From Imbricaverruca yamaguchii (Eukaryota; Arthropoda; Thecostraca; Neoverrucidae): a stretch of DNA of 64,000 bases. Under the pieces are notes generated by a model. It saw only the letters and a program-made list of their open reading frames with translations, was not told the origin of the DNA and did no database searches. Shown in pieces: positions 1 to 11,571 of the stretch. The translations under genes and the position numbers were made by a program. The DNA lies in assembly GCA_034440575.1 (NCBI GenBank), contig JAOTOL010001554.1:1214001-1278000 (forward strand). The letters are read 5' to 3'. Position 1 is the first letter of the stretch. The number at the start of each line of letters is the position of its first letter.

Positions 1-90
1 TTGGAATTGCATGCCAATGCGTAGGCTTAACCTGACAAAACCATGGTCCTAATCCATTTAATATAGTTATTATTGGCCTGCTAAAATTGA
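1..90 (+). repeat. Left arm of a 90-bp inverted repeat
   Basis: This segment is repeated in inverted orientation at 11482-11571, with a single difference (position 12, t here, g in the partner) over 90 bases. It may continue upstream of the window. It contains no ORF. It could be the terminal repeat of an 11.5-kb DNA element, or one of two oppositely oriented copies of a short dispersed repeat. The sequence alone does not decide between these. Confidence 0.8.
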
Positions 91-1573
91 TTAAGGATTC
101 ATTTGCGATAGGCGTTGTCCAGTTTTGTTCACTTAGTCATCAAGGGGAGAAAATGAACGTACTACGTATAATATACTCCCATGAACTCTGATATATGTAC
201 TTGCAAAATATACAATTTCCTCATTTGTCTTCAGATGGAAAAAAAGATAATTCAAAATGCGAGCAAAGCATTTTATCCATTTTAACAATGCATTTCCTCT
301 CTTCGAAGCATACTAGCCATGATGTCACTACCTGGGACTTAGTTGACGGGGACGAGTATTACCCCCCCCCCACGTTTTTCAGCGTGGCCTAATCCTCGCT
401 TCCCTGCTATCAGCACGGTCGTCCAAGTGGTGAACATGATAGAACACATTTCCGGTAAGTGCTGCGGAAGTACGGAGGCTCACGTGGGAGTAAAAGGTAA
501 TCCTCTGGAGGTGGCAGGCGCACAGTGGAGCTTCCTAGAGCCTTTCTGAAGTTTTATGGATGCCCTAAATCTCCTGGAGCGCCCGTGGATGAGCAAAGTA
601 GAGCCACAATAAACCATGCCTTAATTCAACTAGCGCTTTATTCGAATCGTTCCCTTGTCGTAACATTTGCATTCGTGAACTCGTCTCTGCTTTGTCTGTC
701 GATCCTACACCAACGTCCAGTAATAGGAAGTCTTTCAATATAATCTTGAATTTTAAAGTTTAATTTTAAAGTTTTTATAACAAGAAAAAAGCACAACATC
801 TTTGGTACTCTTCAGAAGTGTCCTGAAACTTGGGAAATATCCATTACTGGTTGTTGGCGAATAAACATGTCATGCAACAATTTTGCAATATTTTTAATAC
901 ATTTTGCAATAGCTCCTTTAATATTCAATTTGAGCGTCTGTAAGTTGACAACGCATTGCACTGCAAAAATTATATTGCGAAGCTTCGCCACCTTTGATCA
1001 GTTTAAACTGACTTGTACCACATTTCAGGCACGACCAAACCTAGTTTTACAGCACTTCGCCAAATCTAAAAAGGGCATGAAAGAATCGAGAACTTCTCCA
1101 GAAATTCGCAATGGTTACATCGAATTATACTGCAGTTCTTCGACGCAGGAATGAAGTCAGTCGCAGTCATCAGCAGATAGGCTGTGGCCTGAGCACGAGC
1201 CATCGTGCCAGTGAGATGATCGAAACATGAGGAAGACATCACAGGAGTGTGACCAATTACTTCTACTGCCACTGGTATATATTGGTACAATAATATAGGA
1301 CAAATCAATTTTTACAACGCCATAACAACAACAAACAACAAAGAAATCAATATATTATAGCCATACATAACAACTAAAGTTCATGCTATTAGTCTATATG
1401 TCCGCAAAGACACTACGAAAAATGCACATCACAATTGACATATTATCCTTGCCGTACCAGTTGTCCAGCTATATCTCACAAGTCCAGTGCTATAGGATCG
1501 AAATGTAAGTGTGAGTATGTAGAGTCCCTTATCCTGTGCGGTGTTGAGATGACCTCTGCCGCCCCCATCTCAC
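91..1573. other. No gene recognised
   Basis: The stretch is AT-rich with short random ORFs and a C-run near 361-370. No splice-flanked exon, RNA gene or known repeat is visible. Confidence 0.5.
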
Positions 1574-1790
1574 ATTGGGGATGGGCTCTACCGCCTCACG
1601 CAACATTGGGGATGGGCTCTACCGCCTCACGCAACATTGGGGATGGGCTCTACCGCCTCACGCAACATTTGGGATGGGCTCTACCGCCTCACGCAACATT
1701 GGGGATGGGCTCTACCGCCTCACGCAACATTGGGGATGGGCTCTACCGCCTCACGCAACATTGGGGATGGCTTTATCGCCACCACGGTAC
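1574..1790 (+). repeat. 31-bp minisatellite, about 7 units
   Basis: The unit reads attggggatgggctctaccg followed by cctcacgcaac. Units begin at 1574, 1605, 1636, 1667, 1698, 1729 and 1760, and the last is partial and diverged. Because 31 is not a multiple of 3, the array opens all plus frames and yields overlapping repetitive ORFs that should not be taken as proteins. The near identity of units suggests recent expansion or homogenisation. Confidence 0.95.
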
Positions 1791-1959
1791 ACTTTATAAT
1801 GCTTAGATTATGCAAAATACCAAAAGTTGCATAAACACGAAGGTTTGACGTACAGTTTACAAGACCAATGCTGATTATGAGCTTTCGTTCTCTAAAAACA
1901 TCGTAACCTTTTTCTTCTGCCCTGAATTGTTTACTATGGATTGAGAAAAGACGGATTGT

Positions 1960-2008
1960 TAGCCCAATATATATATTTATACATATATATATATATACAT
2001 ATATATAT
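1960..2008. repeat. (TA)n-rich microsatellite
   Basis: Interrupted TA dinucleotide repeats such as tatatatatacatatatata are visible here. Confidence 0.85.
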
Positions 2009-2439
2009 GCTGGCCGCGCTTTCTGCGTTTACATTTGCCATCGGTATTCAGCATTGCGTGTGCATGACCCCCATGCGCGGCAGAACCGGCCGGGTGCCAG
2101 GCTAGACCAGCATGCCACTTGCTGTGTCTGAAGAAGCCCGATATTTTGAATAGTTCATTTGACAAGTTAGATTAGAAGTGTAAGGGCACACAATGGTGTG
2201 TTCACCGCGAAAATAACACGAACTGCTCGGATTAATTCCTTCATTACACCGTGGGAGAGATAGGTGGGAATGCCACACTGATGAAAGCGCTGTAACGTAC
2301 ATGTTTTTGTTTTTCGGTGAAGATAACACCTGGTACTATTACACTTTTAAGCTCAGCTTGGTATTACACACGTCCAAGGATGTGGTCACGTGTCATCAGA
2401 GTGAAGAAGAGACCGAAGAGGTGCATGTTACATCCTGAT

Positions 2440-2610
2440 GTCATAAGCTAGAATGTCTTCGGCTTCGGCTTAGCTTAATAAGCTAAGCCGTAAGCTAAAG
2501 TCATAAGCTAGATGGTCTTCGGCTTAGCCTAGTAGTACGAATGCTACCACACTGAGTGTGCAGGAAGGTCTTCAGCTCAGCCTAGTGGTCCGAACGTTAC
2601 CCCACTGAAA
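2440..2610 (+). repeat. Imperfect repeats of a gtcttcggcttagcctagt-like motif
   Basis: Three diverged copies of a segment containing gtcttcggct and tagcctagt occur at about 2453, 2514 and 2567. A short palindrome, ggcttagcttaataagctaagcc, lies inside the first copy. No coding sense is apparent. Confidence 0.6.
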
Positions 2611-2689
2611 ATCCACGTGCCGAAGATCAAAGTCAAGAACTCCATCAGCCACAGATCACCTGAAACAAACAGGATACCGTCGAAGGTCA

Positions 2690-3250
2690 GCTGAGTCAGT
2701 CAATTGCCAGTTAGAGGGCACACGAGATAGATACAGTCAGGCAGAGGTCACACGAGACAGGTGCAGTCAGTCAGAGGTCACACATGAGACCTCGCCAGCC
2801 AGAGGGAACGCGATATAGATATAGTCAGTCAGAAGTGACACGATACAAATGCAGTCAGCCAGAGGTCACATGAGACAGATGCAGTCAGTCAGAGGTCGCA
2901 TGAGACAAGTGCAGTCATCCAGTCCTCAGTGAGACAGATGCAGTCAGACAGAGGTCACACCCAAGACCTAGCCAGACAAAGGTCACACGAGACAGTCAGA
3001 GGTCACATGAGAGTCATCGACAGCCAGAAGTCAAGGAGACAGATACAGCCAGCCAGAGGTCACATGAAAGATTTCGCCAGCTAGAGGTCACACGAGAGAC
3101 CTCGCCAACCAGAGACCACATGGGCCGGACCCCAACAGCCAGAGGTCACATGAGACAGATACAGCAAGTCAGAGGTCACATGAGAGACCTCGCCATCCAG
3201 AGGTCGCACGAGGCCTTGCCAGCCAGAGGTCACATAGGACGTACTATATC
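2690..3250 (+). repeat. Degenerate ~30-bp array with an AGGTCA half-site in most units
   Basis: About twenty diverged units follow the pattern cagtcagtcagaggtcacac plus gagacagatg, with unit length between roughly 25 and 35 bases. The core cagaggtcac is the best preserved part and contains AGGTCA, the nuclear-receptor half-site consensus. No long ORF crosses it. Its degeneracy indicates an old array. Any regulatory role is inference only. Confidence 0.85.
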
Positions 3251-3313
3251 AGTCAGATATTTTGATAGGTCAGAGGTGTAGGATCGTTATCTACACACAA
3301 AAGCAAAACACAC

Positions 3314-3755
3314 GTGGAGCTTGAGCGCGACATTCAGCGATTTTGTGAGACCCCGACCGTTGTCATCTATAATCATTACACCCACCCACAGGCACACTAT
3401 ATCGTTAATTCGCCACTTCTCTTTCCACCTGGAACGAATGCTGCAGATGTACTACACAAGCTTCAATTATTAGTGAAAGCTCAATGCAAGTGTCCTATTT
3501 CATGCCAGACATTTTTTCTTTCTCATATTCCTGAATAGTGAAGGTGCAAACGCACAGCAACAATTGGTTGCCACTGAGCAGATGAGGCGAGAGGAATCAC
3601 TAGCTGCAATGCATATCACCGGAACAATGATCAACATGGTATTTAGGCGTGAGGCAGTCTTTTTGTTCTTCTTTTTGTCATTCGCGGAAGTGAATGAACG
3701 ACAGTTAACTGAATTACACAAAGGATCGGAACTCATCTGTAAGCATAAAAAATGA
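3314..3755 (+). CDS. Possible decayed coding segment, unrecognised
   Basis: Two overlapping open stretches in different frames look more protein-like than background: residues such as ERDIQRFCETPTVVIYNHY at the start, then QQQLVATEQMRREESLAAMH from about 3558. The second is charged and helical, a composition often seen in DNA-binding proteins of Harbinger-like elements, but that is only a resemblance. Neither part has a convincing start or splice sites, and a frame change separates them. It is either a pseudogene, a transposon remnant or chance. Confidence 0.2.
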
Positions 3756-3769
3756 TCTGGAGGACGCAT

Positions 3770-5840
3770 CTGTTGGCAAGTCTGCCCACTACAGTTGGTA
3801 AACCCGTCCCGTCTCAGTGTGGGGGGATGAGCTCACGACACCCTAAGGTGATCAAGACGGCTGCACCAAGCGCCCCACAATTTGCAGTACCTTTATCCTG
3901 ATCGTTTTTGCGTCTGATTTTTAATGAAACTTGCTATGTGAGTGCAACCTAGCAGTGCGTTCAAAAATTTGTATCCCTTTTTCTTAAGGCTGAAACCAAG
4001 TCAGTGATCTAAAGGTACGGTCAATTTGACCATTTTTTCGCCGATCTTTCTATCTTTGTAATATCCATGTCATTCTGGCATCATTATTACTTTGCTATGC
4101 ATGCAAAAGCATTAGAAGAAGTTTCGTGTCCAATGTGCTTGCCCTCCGTCAAGTAGCGTGCGGTCAGGTCACGACAAATTACGCAACGTGGACCAAGCAT
4201 ATTCGCACATTATTGTTCATAGGTTTATTTCTAGTTTGTATGTCTTAAATACTGCCAAAGTTGGATTGCACGACCAAACGTAAGCCTAATATACAAATAT
4301 GAAATGGTTTTTAAACATTGATTTCGTCTCAATTTTACTTCACAATTTTTGTTAAACAAAATTATATAAACGCCAAAGTATTCGGATATTATTACATTTT
4401 TGGATAATATTCGCCAAGGGTTTTCCGATGGTACCAAGTTCGGGTCCGTGCAAAGTTTCGCTCAGAAGTTCTACGGGGGTCTTTGAGTCGACCGAAAGCC
4501 TGGATCTGGACTGGAAAGTGGGCTCTGTGTAACAAAGTTTCTCAAATGTACTGTTTTACCGTAAAATGCGTATACTGGCATAATACCATAATGCTCGTTT
4601 GTAACTGTAAATGCTGTAATCCCGTAAGCCAGCCGACATGCAGTCCCGCAAATGTAACTCATGAACTTGAGCCGACCGGTGGCTCCCCGACGGCCCGCGC
4701 CGCGACAGCGGCCGGACGCGAGTCTGAAGTCCACACCTCGAACAATGCCAGGATCGTCTGCGGGGCGGGGAAATATCACCTGACTGCTTGTCACCAGGTG
4801 GCCTCGCCGGGTTACAGCGGAAGGGAAACGTCACTTAACTACCAATTGGAATCGTGGCTCAAAATGCGTCACTATTAAGTAGCCAATCAGGAAGTGACGA
4901 ATCGTTTTAAGTTGTGTGCCAAGAGTTAGGGCGGTGTTCCAGACCCCCGTTGACAGAGCGTTCCGAACTGTCAAGCCGCGCTGCTGCGGTCGGACGCATC
5001 TGTAAATTGAATATCTGTCTTTCGGCCCATAAATTTAGAACGTGTAACATTTACTCTCGGCGGTGTCATCGAATCATTATTCCAACGTCCTTTTGAAGTG
5101 TACGAATTGCCGTTTATTAACGTTCATTCGCCTTCACCTGCACAATACATTAAGTGCAGCATCATTGAACTTCCAGGAATTGTCGCGACGCGCTGTGCTA
5201 CCAGACTACATCACGTGCCTACAAGAAGACGACCTTCTCTACATCTGACCGGAAGGGCTAAGATCACTAAAGGTGTGGGGGGGGGCATGGACTCACTGCT
5301 CTGCCCTGTCAATTATTCTTAAGATAAATAGACTACTTTCAAAATACAGCTTAAGTGCACCAGAGTACGACAACGTGTCATCAGTAGTAACTCAGTGAGG
5401 TTGTGACACGTTGCAGTTGCTTACACGATTATCGTGGGTTGGCTACCAGCTCTCCTGAGTCATGACCAGGGACACCAGGCACTTTTCCAGTGGCTAATTC
5501 CGGCTGTGGAATGGGTGTTCACTAGCTCATAAGTCACGTAACTTATAAATACCTAAAGAACATCTAAAACTAAATTAAATGCCCTTTTCACCGGCACTTC
5601 TGCTATAATTGCCTTTTCGAGCTCAATTTAGTATAGCACTTCAACCTGTCGTTAAAGGAGAAAACAAAAGTATTAAGTGCAACAGTTCAGGTGATAAACC
5701 TTAGAACAGGTTGGTGTTTCACAGAAAGATAAAACGTAGTTCAATGAAAACTGGGTGGCCCTTCCCCAAGAGTGATGGCAAAGGGGAATTTGTTTTCTGT
5801 GCATGACAATAATCAATACATGTTTTCTAGCGCCGTGGTA
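3770..5840. other. No gene recognised; CpG-rich patch at 4660-4830
   Basis: No supported exon was found. Around 4660-4830 the sequence becomes GC- and CpG-rich, and agccaatcagg (a CCAAT-box sequence) follows at about 4881, so a promoter is possible. No adjoining coding exon could be identified. G-runs occur near 5276-5286. Confidence 0.35.
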
Positions 5841-7850
5841 TTATTGACAATATAGGAGGATATATGTGAGGATATCTGTGTATAAGATGGGCATGAAGGT
5901 CGAGGAGAAGCGGTGTAAATAAATCGATGTATGAGGAACGTATGCCCCATGCGGAGTCGCGATGGGACTTTCACTTCGTGTTAGCTGGTTTGAAAAGATA
6001 TAATCCATGGATAAATGACAGGCTTGATGAGGCGTAATTGCGTTTGGTTTGTAGGCTGAGTCCATAGGTGGTTCCAAAAATGTCGAATGCTCCATTGTCT
6101 TAATGATTGAAAGTGAAATGTCTGCGATGCTTGGGAGATGTAATAATTAGTTTCGGAATTGGTCGGCTTCCTCGATTCCTGGTATGTCAGAGTGACTGGG
6201 CACCTACAAGCAACGGACCTTCATTCCCATCAATGAAGTGTTTCACGTGTGTCATAAATGGAAATATGGCAATGATGCGAAAAAGGAAGTGAATGAAGGA
6301 ATTGTTAAGCATATTTGGAGTGCAAGCAAGTGACGACACTACCCATGGGTTGAAAAGGGAAACTGCGAATATACTGGAGGGCAATGCAGATGGCATGTAA
6401 TTCAGCGATGAAATTTGAGGTTCCGTCCGGCAGACGATGTGTTGTTTTTGCGTGCTACCGAAACAGTGAAATTTTCTGTAAGGTTGGCATCTTTAGAACC
6501 GTCGGTAAAAACGAAAGTAGCATAGCGATAGCGAGATCGAAACTGGTAAAAGTTTTGTTCGAGAACTTCTGGACAAAGCTGTGATAAAGAGTCATCGTCC
6601 GATAAAAAATCCGCCGTTCGGCCATCTGCTACGGCGGTGATGTGGGTGGAGGAAGAGCAATAACGTGCGTATTAGTGTAATGAAGTTGTGTAGAAAACGT
6701 TTTGACTCGGGAATCGATGTTGAATCTAGTTCGCTTTTTTCGGCTGGACCTAAATAATCCTGGTGTAAATTTGTGAGAACATGCAAGGACGTATGTGTGG
6801 GGTGGTTTCCTTGGAATTGAAATTCTTGACATTCGGAGTGGATTTGGAATGAAAACACGAGTGTGATAGCGAAGGTAGCCGGCGAGGAGGGTATTTGGAG
6901 GAGTGGTACAGTAGAAGCTAAGGACTAGGAGATTCATGTCACGATTAGGGCCGTCTTCAAAGGAAGTGGTGCGGGGGACGTGGGGCACCCATCGGGCCTT
7001 AGCTCCGCTGCAGTATCTGCTTCGGACATGAAGCAGAGCTCCGGTAGGAGGATAGTGTCCTTGGTAGTGCTGCGGTTACAATGGAGCGTAATGGTGACGA
7101 ATTTGCCACAAAATGTTGTGGTGCAGAGGAGGTTTTCCCGCCTGGGCTCTGGTTTTATATTTGATAATTATGGTTCTGTTGGCAAGGGCTTCAATATTAT
7201 AATTGGCTACGGAGCTAATGGCGAGGAGTTGCTTAGTTTGCCAGAAAACGTTAACAAGACGGAAGAAAACGGTTCCCTCGACAGGTTTGACGCCTACGCA
7301 AGAGGCGTCTGTCGATGTAGGGTTTGGTGGACTGAATTGGGTCATGTTGGGAGGGCGTGGTTAGGTTTGAGCGTAGGTTAGAGGCATAAAGAGTGATGGT
7401 CTGGCTTGGTCTTTGAAGGGACGTGATCGCGGTCTTGGGACGAGCAGGCTTCGGCGAGGTACAAAGGGCTTCCATTGCGTCATCCAAAGGAACAGCGGGA
7501 CGTGGATCATCAACGGTGGTGACCAGAGGCAAAGTCCCAGGTTGAGCGTGGTCATCAGGTATGGGAAATGGTGGAAACGCGGATTCCGAGGCCGTTGGCG
7601 AGCTAGGCGCCTGTGTCCTTGCGTTTCTTCCACTGAGGCGAAAAGCACCCTACCTAACGAAATGTGCCGAAATACAAAGAACACACAGAAACACGGGGGG
7701 AAAATACGACGACGAAAAGCATGTGCAGTGAGCCATGGTGTCACCCCACACGAAACGAAAGGTGGAAAGAAAAAGAGCGACGAGTGTCGTCCGGCTCGAA
7801 AATGAAGGAAACGGAAGCGACGGGTGTCACCCCACTCGAACATGAAAAAT
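5840..7850 (-). mobile_element. Degenerate LINE with RNase H domain (Jockey/I/R1-type)
   Basis: Read on the minus strand, the segment keeps pieces of an ORF2 RNase H domain in shifting frames. FTDGSKD (first catalytic Asp block) is at about 6510-6490. A block containing FIAELHAI (catalytic Glu) is at about 6437-6367. PSHSDIPGIEEAD, the block that normally follows a Trp, is at about 6205-6161, and here the Trp codon position reads TAG. Upstream, 7850-7250 is Pro/Thr-rich (for example DDPRPAVPLDDAMEAL) and resembles the tail of a gag-like ORF1. Only about 0.8 kb separates the two, so most of the endonuclease and the reverse transcriptase is missing or unreadable. Multiple frameshifts and stops show an old, dead copy. 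Confidence 0.7.
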
Positions 7851-8086
7851 ATGCGCGGTATCAGATAGAAGAGAATGAAACCCTCCTTTAACGCGTATGT
7901 GCTGGCGGAGCGTACGGAGCTGACAACCTGTATGAACGGAAGCCAACGACCGAATGGGGCCTACAAGAATACATCCACATCTGATGAAATGGAGTGTCAT
8001 GGCTGCAGTCACTGCTTTGTGAGCAGTCAGCTTTTGTGACATCGAAATATAATGACGCACATGAAAGCCCACTGACAATTGCATTC

Positions 8087-8240
8087 ATTCGGATGAATAA
8101 CTCGTCAAGGAGGTGCTCTGTTTTTACCCTTAGAATGTGTCCCGCAAACTAGGGCACGCAAACGTAAACTAGGGCTAGTTTGTGGGACATATTCTAAGGG
8201 TAAAAACAGAGCACCTCCTTGACGAGCTATTCATCCGAAG
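8087..8240. repeat. Foldback palindrome, ~69-bp arms
   Basis: The left arm 8087-8156 and right arm 8172-8240 are inverted copies differing at only a few bases. Both contain tcgtcaaggaggtgctctgt and the stretch tacccttagaat. A ~15-base centre separates them. Transcribed, this would be a long hairpin. It resembles a foldback or MITE-like element. Confidence 0.92.
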
Positions 8241-8248
8241 GATCTTCA

Positions 8249-8385
8249 TTCGGATGAATAGCTCGTCAAGGAGGTGCTCTGCTTTTACCCTTAGAATATG
8301 TTCCGCAAACTAGGGGACGCAAACGCAAACTAGGGCTAGTTTGCGGGACAAGGGGTAATGTCCCGCAAACTAGGGCACTGGTGGA
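8249..8385. repeat. Third arm of the foldback element plus short palindrome
   Basis: 8249-8320 repeats the left arm of the neighbouring palindrome in direct orientation. It is followed by gcaaactagggctagtttgc, itself a near-palindrome, and by another copy of tcccgcaaactagggcac ending near 8378. The element is therefore 1.5 palindromes long, as if one arm had been duplicated or a second element truncated. Confidence 0.88.
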
Positions 8386-8810
8386 AAATTCCACTCGCCA
8401 GCTCCAAGTAATTCCAGTACGAAAGCGCATTTGTTAGCCAGGACCATGCGCAATTTCAAAGACTGAAATGCCATGCAAATTGCATTCTGCGCCTATATTT
8501 TTAGTGAATTGTCACCAGCAGATATGCAAATATTTCTTGACACGGTGAATAAAATTAGATCAATGCCAGGGTGGCAATGAAAAGCAGCGCATCCCAAAGG
8601 GCAGATGTACATATTAGTCTACCCACGAGAAATATCCTCCATTAGCTTTCCTACTGCTTGCTTGATTAATAACATTGACTGTAGATTTCACCGATTACAA
8701 GCGCTGATTGCTACAAGGATGAATTAACTACGGTAGCTATTAGAGACCTCTAGAGATTAGAGACCTATTAGGAACATCGTGATGTTGATAGTCGAATTTA
8801 ATATTGCATA
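8386..8810. other. No gene recognised downstream of the secreted-protein exon
   Basis: Unique-looking sequence. If the minus-strand gene at 8841-9518 is spliced, this is the start of its intron. Confidence 0.4.
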
Positions 8811-9518
8811 TTAAAACCACTTAAAGCCGAACATCCTCACCACACTGGTATGGCCGATTTGGATGAGTGTTTCAATGTTTTGCGTAGTCAGCACAGCGCT
8901 GAGGCGGCTCTCACCGGTCTGGAGCGCCTCTTTGGCTAGTTTAGCCTCTTCGGCTGCCGTGATAGTCTTGTTGCGCGTGGTCTGCCTCGGGCGGCCGTGA
9001 TGGCCCGGTGATCTGGAGCCGGGCCGGCGGTGGTGACCCGGCAGTCTCCTGTTGGGCCGGCCGGCTCCCCTCTGCCAGGTCAGCTGACCTCCTGCCGCCG
9101 GTCCAGTCTTGACCCGGGACGACAGCCGGCTGGCAAGCCCCCGGACCGCGTCCACCACAGCGCCGATGGACCGCCGCAGATCCCGCATGGCCGTCGGCGC
9201 GGGTCGGCGAGGACGTGGCGGCTGCTCCTCCTGGTGCGGACGTGCACCGCCGGCATCCCGCTGCTGGCCTGGCTGCTGCTGCTGCTGCTGCTGCTGCGGC
9301 TGCGGCTGAAACACAGCTGACGGTGCGTAGTAGCCGGGTGGCAGCGGCGGCGGCTGGTAGACGGCTCCGGGCCCCGACTTCGCCGTAGCGTGGTAGGCGG
9401 CGTGGACGGAGGCGTGTCTCACATGTCGACCGTCAGAGGAAGGAAGCTGTCCGGCCGCTGCCACCAGCAGCAACAGTGGCAGCAGCGGCAGCGCCACCGG
9501 GGACATACTGTACGCCAT
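8811..9518 (-). CDS. Secreted Gln/Pro/Arg-rich protein, unknown function
   Basis: The 235-residue frame starts with ATG in a good context (tccATGG). It opens with a textbook signal peptide: residues 1-23 have a Leu/Ala-rich core from residue 9, with likely cleavage near AAG-Q. The mature part has a Pro/Tyr/Gln segment with eight consecutive Gln (residues 75-82), an Arg/Pro-rich middle (101-180), an N-glycosylation sequon NKT (183-185) and a better-ordered helical-looking end (187-226, with AAEEAKLAKEAL and QNIETLIQIGH). A GTGAGG donor sits exactly after residue 226 (exon end 8841, phase 0), so the last nine residues may be intronic and the true C-terminus may lie in an exon not found. GC content is far above that of the flanks. 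I do not recognise the family. Confidence 0.6.
   Translation of the reverse strand: MAYSMSPVALPLLPLLLLVAAAGQLPSSDGRHVRHASVHAAYHATAKSGPGAVYQPPPLPPGYYAPSAVFQPQPQQQQQQQQPGQQRDAGGARPHQEEQPPRPRRPAPTAMRDLRRSIGAVVDAVRGLASRLSSRVKTGPAAGGQLTWQRGAGRPNRRLPGHHRRPGSRSPGHHGRPRQTTRNKTITAAEEAKLAKEALQTGESRLSAVLTTQNIETLIQIGHTSVVRMFGFKWF
9271..9300 (-). repeat. CAG/CTG trinucleotide repeat encoding poly-Gln
   Basis: Eight consecutive CAG codons on the minus strand encode the Gln run of the secreted protein. Perfect codon repetition predicts length polymorphism. Confidence 0.9.
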
Positions 9519-10860
9519 GGACAGGACTGGTGGCGGTCGAGCGGCTCGGCCGGGTCTAGTGCGCTCCGGCCGCCCGAGGTCGGATCACTCGCCTCAGTGC
9601 CTGCAGCACATCCGGCCGTGATCGCATCACGCAGCCAGGCCAGACTCCAGCCGCTTGCCAGCACTCCCTTACGCTTTCTCCCAGTACGGCGCGATTGGGC
9701 CGCCTGGACATTGACAGTCGGCCGCTCTATCGCCTGATAATGTGCCGCTTCCCGTCCAATAATCCAACCGTCTTCGAAGGAGGGAAATCGGACGATGAAC
9801 GCACCAAAATGTTCGAGCTCATACCTGATAAATATTTCCGGTATAAGAAGCATGCAAGGGCACTGAACAATTGGGGGCAGGTAATAACAGAGCAGTGTAG
9901 TCTAACCTACGTGTTTATCAGTCATAGGCACATTGCCTTGAGTGTTTATACAGCCACACCTCTTTAGGCATGCATGCAGAGCTGAAGAGAATTCGGATGC
10001 GACACATTCACCAAACTGCATTACTAAAGGCACACTTTAAAAGTTCCGCCACTGCCTGAGAACTAACCAGGCAACTCGAACCCAGGTGCAATGGAAACGA
10101 CTGAACAGATCGGGGCCGGAACTGGTGGTGATGATTGCCGGCTGCGGCGTCAAATGGCGAACTGCTCACGCGGGGGAATTCCGCCGCAGACAGTTTTCTT
10201 CGAACAAAGGATGAATATCTAGATGAAAGTTGTTTTCAAAGGAAGTATTAAAATGAAAAGAACATAACTGGCTCCGAGTGAGAGAATTATAAGTCCAAAT
10301 GCCGTGCTCCAACGTGAAATGCTGTTGAAAGTTGTCCTTGAGCAAACATGTTTCGAACCACTTATTTACCAAAGTTCAAGAGCATTTCACGAAAAATATT
10401 GGAGTAGTGTAGCGGCTTGAGTGGCTACGTTTACTGACGTGTCGTTGGCGAGAGCTCCAAAGATCCGTCGAGCTTGTTGGCACTTGTATCCGGCGGTGAC
10501 AACGAATATCACAGTGTGAAGGTACCAGAGATAGCAGTTTACATGGCATGATATATGCGGTAACAGCCGACGCGTCAGAGTGCTGTTCCGTTGCAGCGGC
10601 CCGCACACATGCGCAATGACCTGGGCGAGGTCACGGGCGATACTGGCCAGTTGCCGGGCGTCTCGGCGACTGGCTCGTATCGAGGTCACGGGCGACGATC
10701 ACGATCACCCGACTCGATCACGATAGCAACAGCACCGATATCGTTTCCGAATACCAAGAGCTCTGACAAGATCTGAGAGCACGAGACGCAGCGAACAGCT
10801 GGCGACCAAGACGCAGAGAAGCCGGTCACCACCAAGGCTTCGACGCCGCAGGCACAGCGG
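9519..10860. other. Upstream of the secreted-protein gene; no exon recognised
   Basis: The first ~220 bases upstream of the ATG are GC-rich and could be 5' UTR or promoter. The remainder shows no supported gene. Short ORFs on both strands lack family motifs. Confidence 0.4.
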
Positions 10861-11478
10861 AACAGCCATTGCCAAGGGCAACCCAAAAGCCTGGCGGTGC
10901 CGCAGGTGTGCTGTCCAAGCCGCGCCAACGCCAACTGCTTCAGGGCCCAACTACAAGCCTCGAAACCAGCCTGCCACAACTTCGACATCAACTTGCTTCT
11001 AGCCCAGCTCTGCACTACGACAGGTGGGTCCGGCGGTGCCGCCAACCCCCCTCCCCCAATACCGCCGATATTTGTAAAGCGTTCACCTTTCTCTCCTACT
11101 TCACCGCCAAACCCAAGACCCACACTTAACACTCCTACGCACTATGCCTTACACTACAACAGACGAACCGACGGGTGATTTCTATGTCTGCCGCCGGGTC
11201 GATGGTCAGCCCATGACCAGCCTCGACCCATGGGAGGTGGAAACTGAGGTCACCCGTCGGACACAAGCTCCCCTACACGCACGCCATCTAAAATCGGGGG
11301 AGCTCTTGATCCAGGCCTGCGACACCACGGACGCACACATCTTAGAGCAGATCACACACCTCTTAAACACACAGAGGTGACCATAACACCAGACACACAC
11401 CGCCACACATCTCAGGGTATAATTCACGCATGGGAGCTGGAATGGATGCCGGAGGAGAGACTGGCTCGCAGGTTTCCT
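10860..11478 (+). mobile_element. Partial LINE ORF1 (gag-like) copy 1
   Basis: The ORF at 11144-11380 (78 aa) contains DPWEVETEVTRRTQ and HARHLKSGELLIQA. This fits the N-terminal gag-like domain of Jockey-group ORF1 proteins, where a K-LRSGDLLIE-like strand is typical. Upstream, 10990-11130 is Pro-rich and may be the preceding part of ORF1 or leader. After the stop the homology continues to WELEWMPEERLARRF (about 11430-11475), a segment repeated at 12275-12316. The copy ends abruptly beside the 11482-11571 inverted-repeat arm. No zinc knuckles or reverse transcriptase follow it directly. Confidence 0.6.
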
Positions 11479-11481
11479 TAG

Positions 11482-11571
11482 TCAATTTTAGCAGGCCAAT
11501 AATAACTATATTAAATGGATTAGGACCATGGTTTTGTCAGGTTAAGCCTACGCATTGGCCTGCAATTCCAA
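11482..11571 (-). repeat. Right arm of the 90-bp inverted repeat
   Basis: Reverse complement of positions 1-90, with 89 of 90 bases identical. Such identity over 11.5 kb means either a young element or a recent duplication. Confidence 0.9.

Noticed and set aside
7361..7843. 160-codon minus-strand ORF
   Set aside because: It overlaps another frame with a better gag-tail-like composition inside a decayed LINE. No coherent domain.
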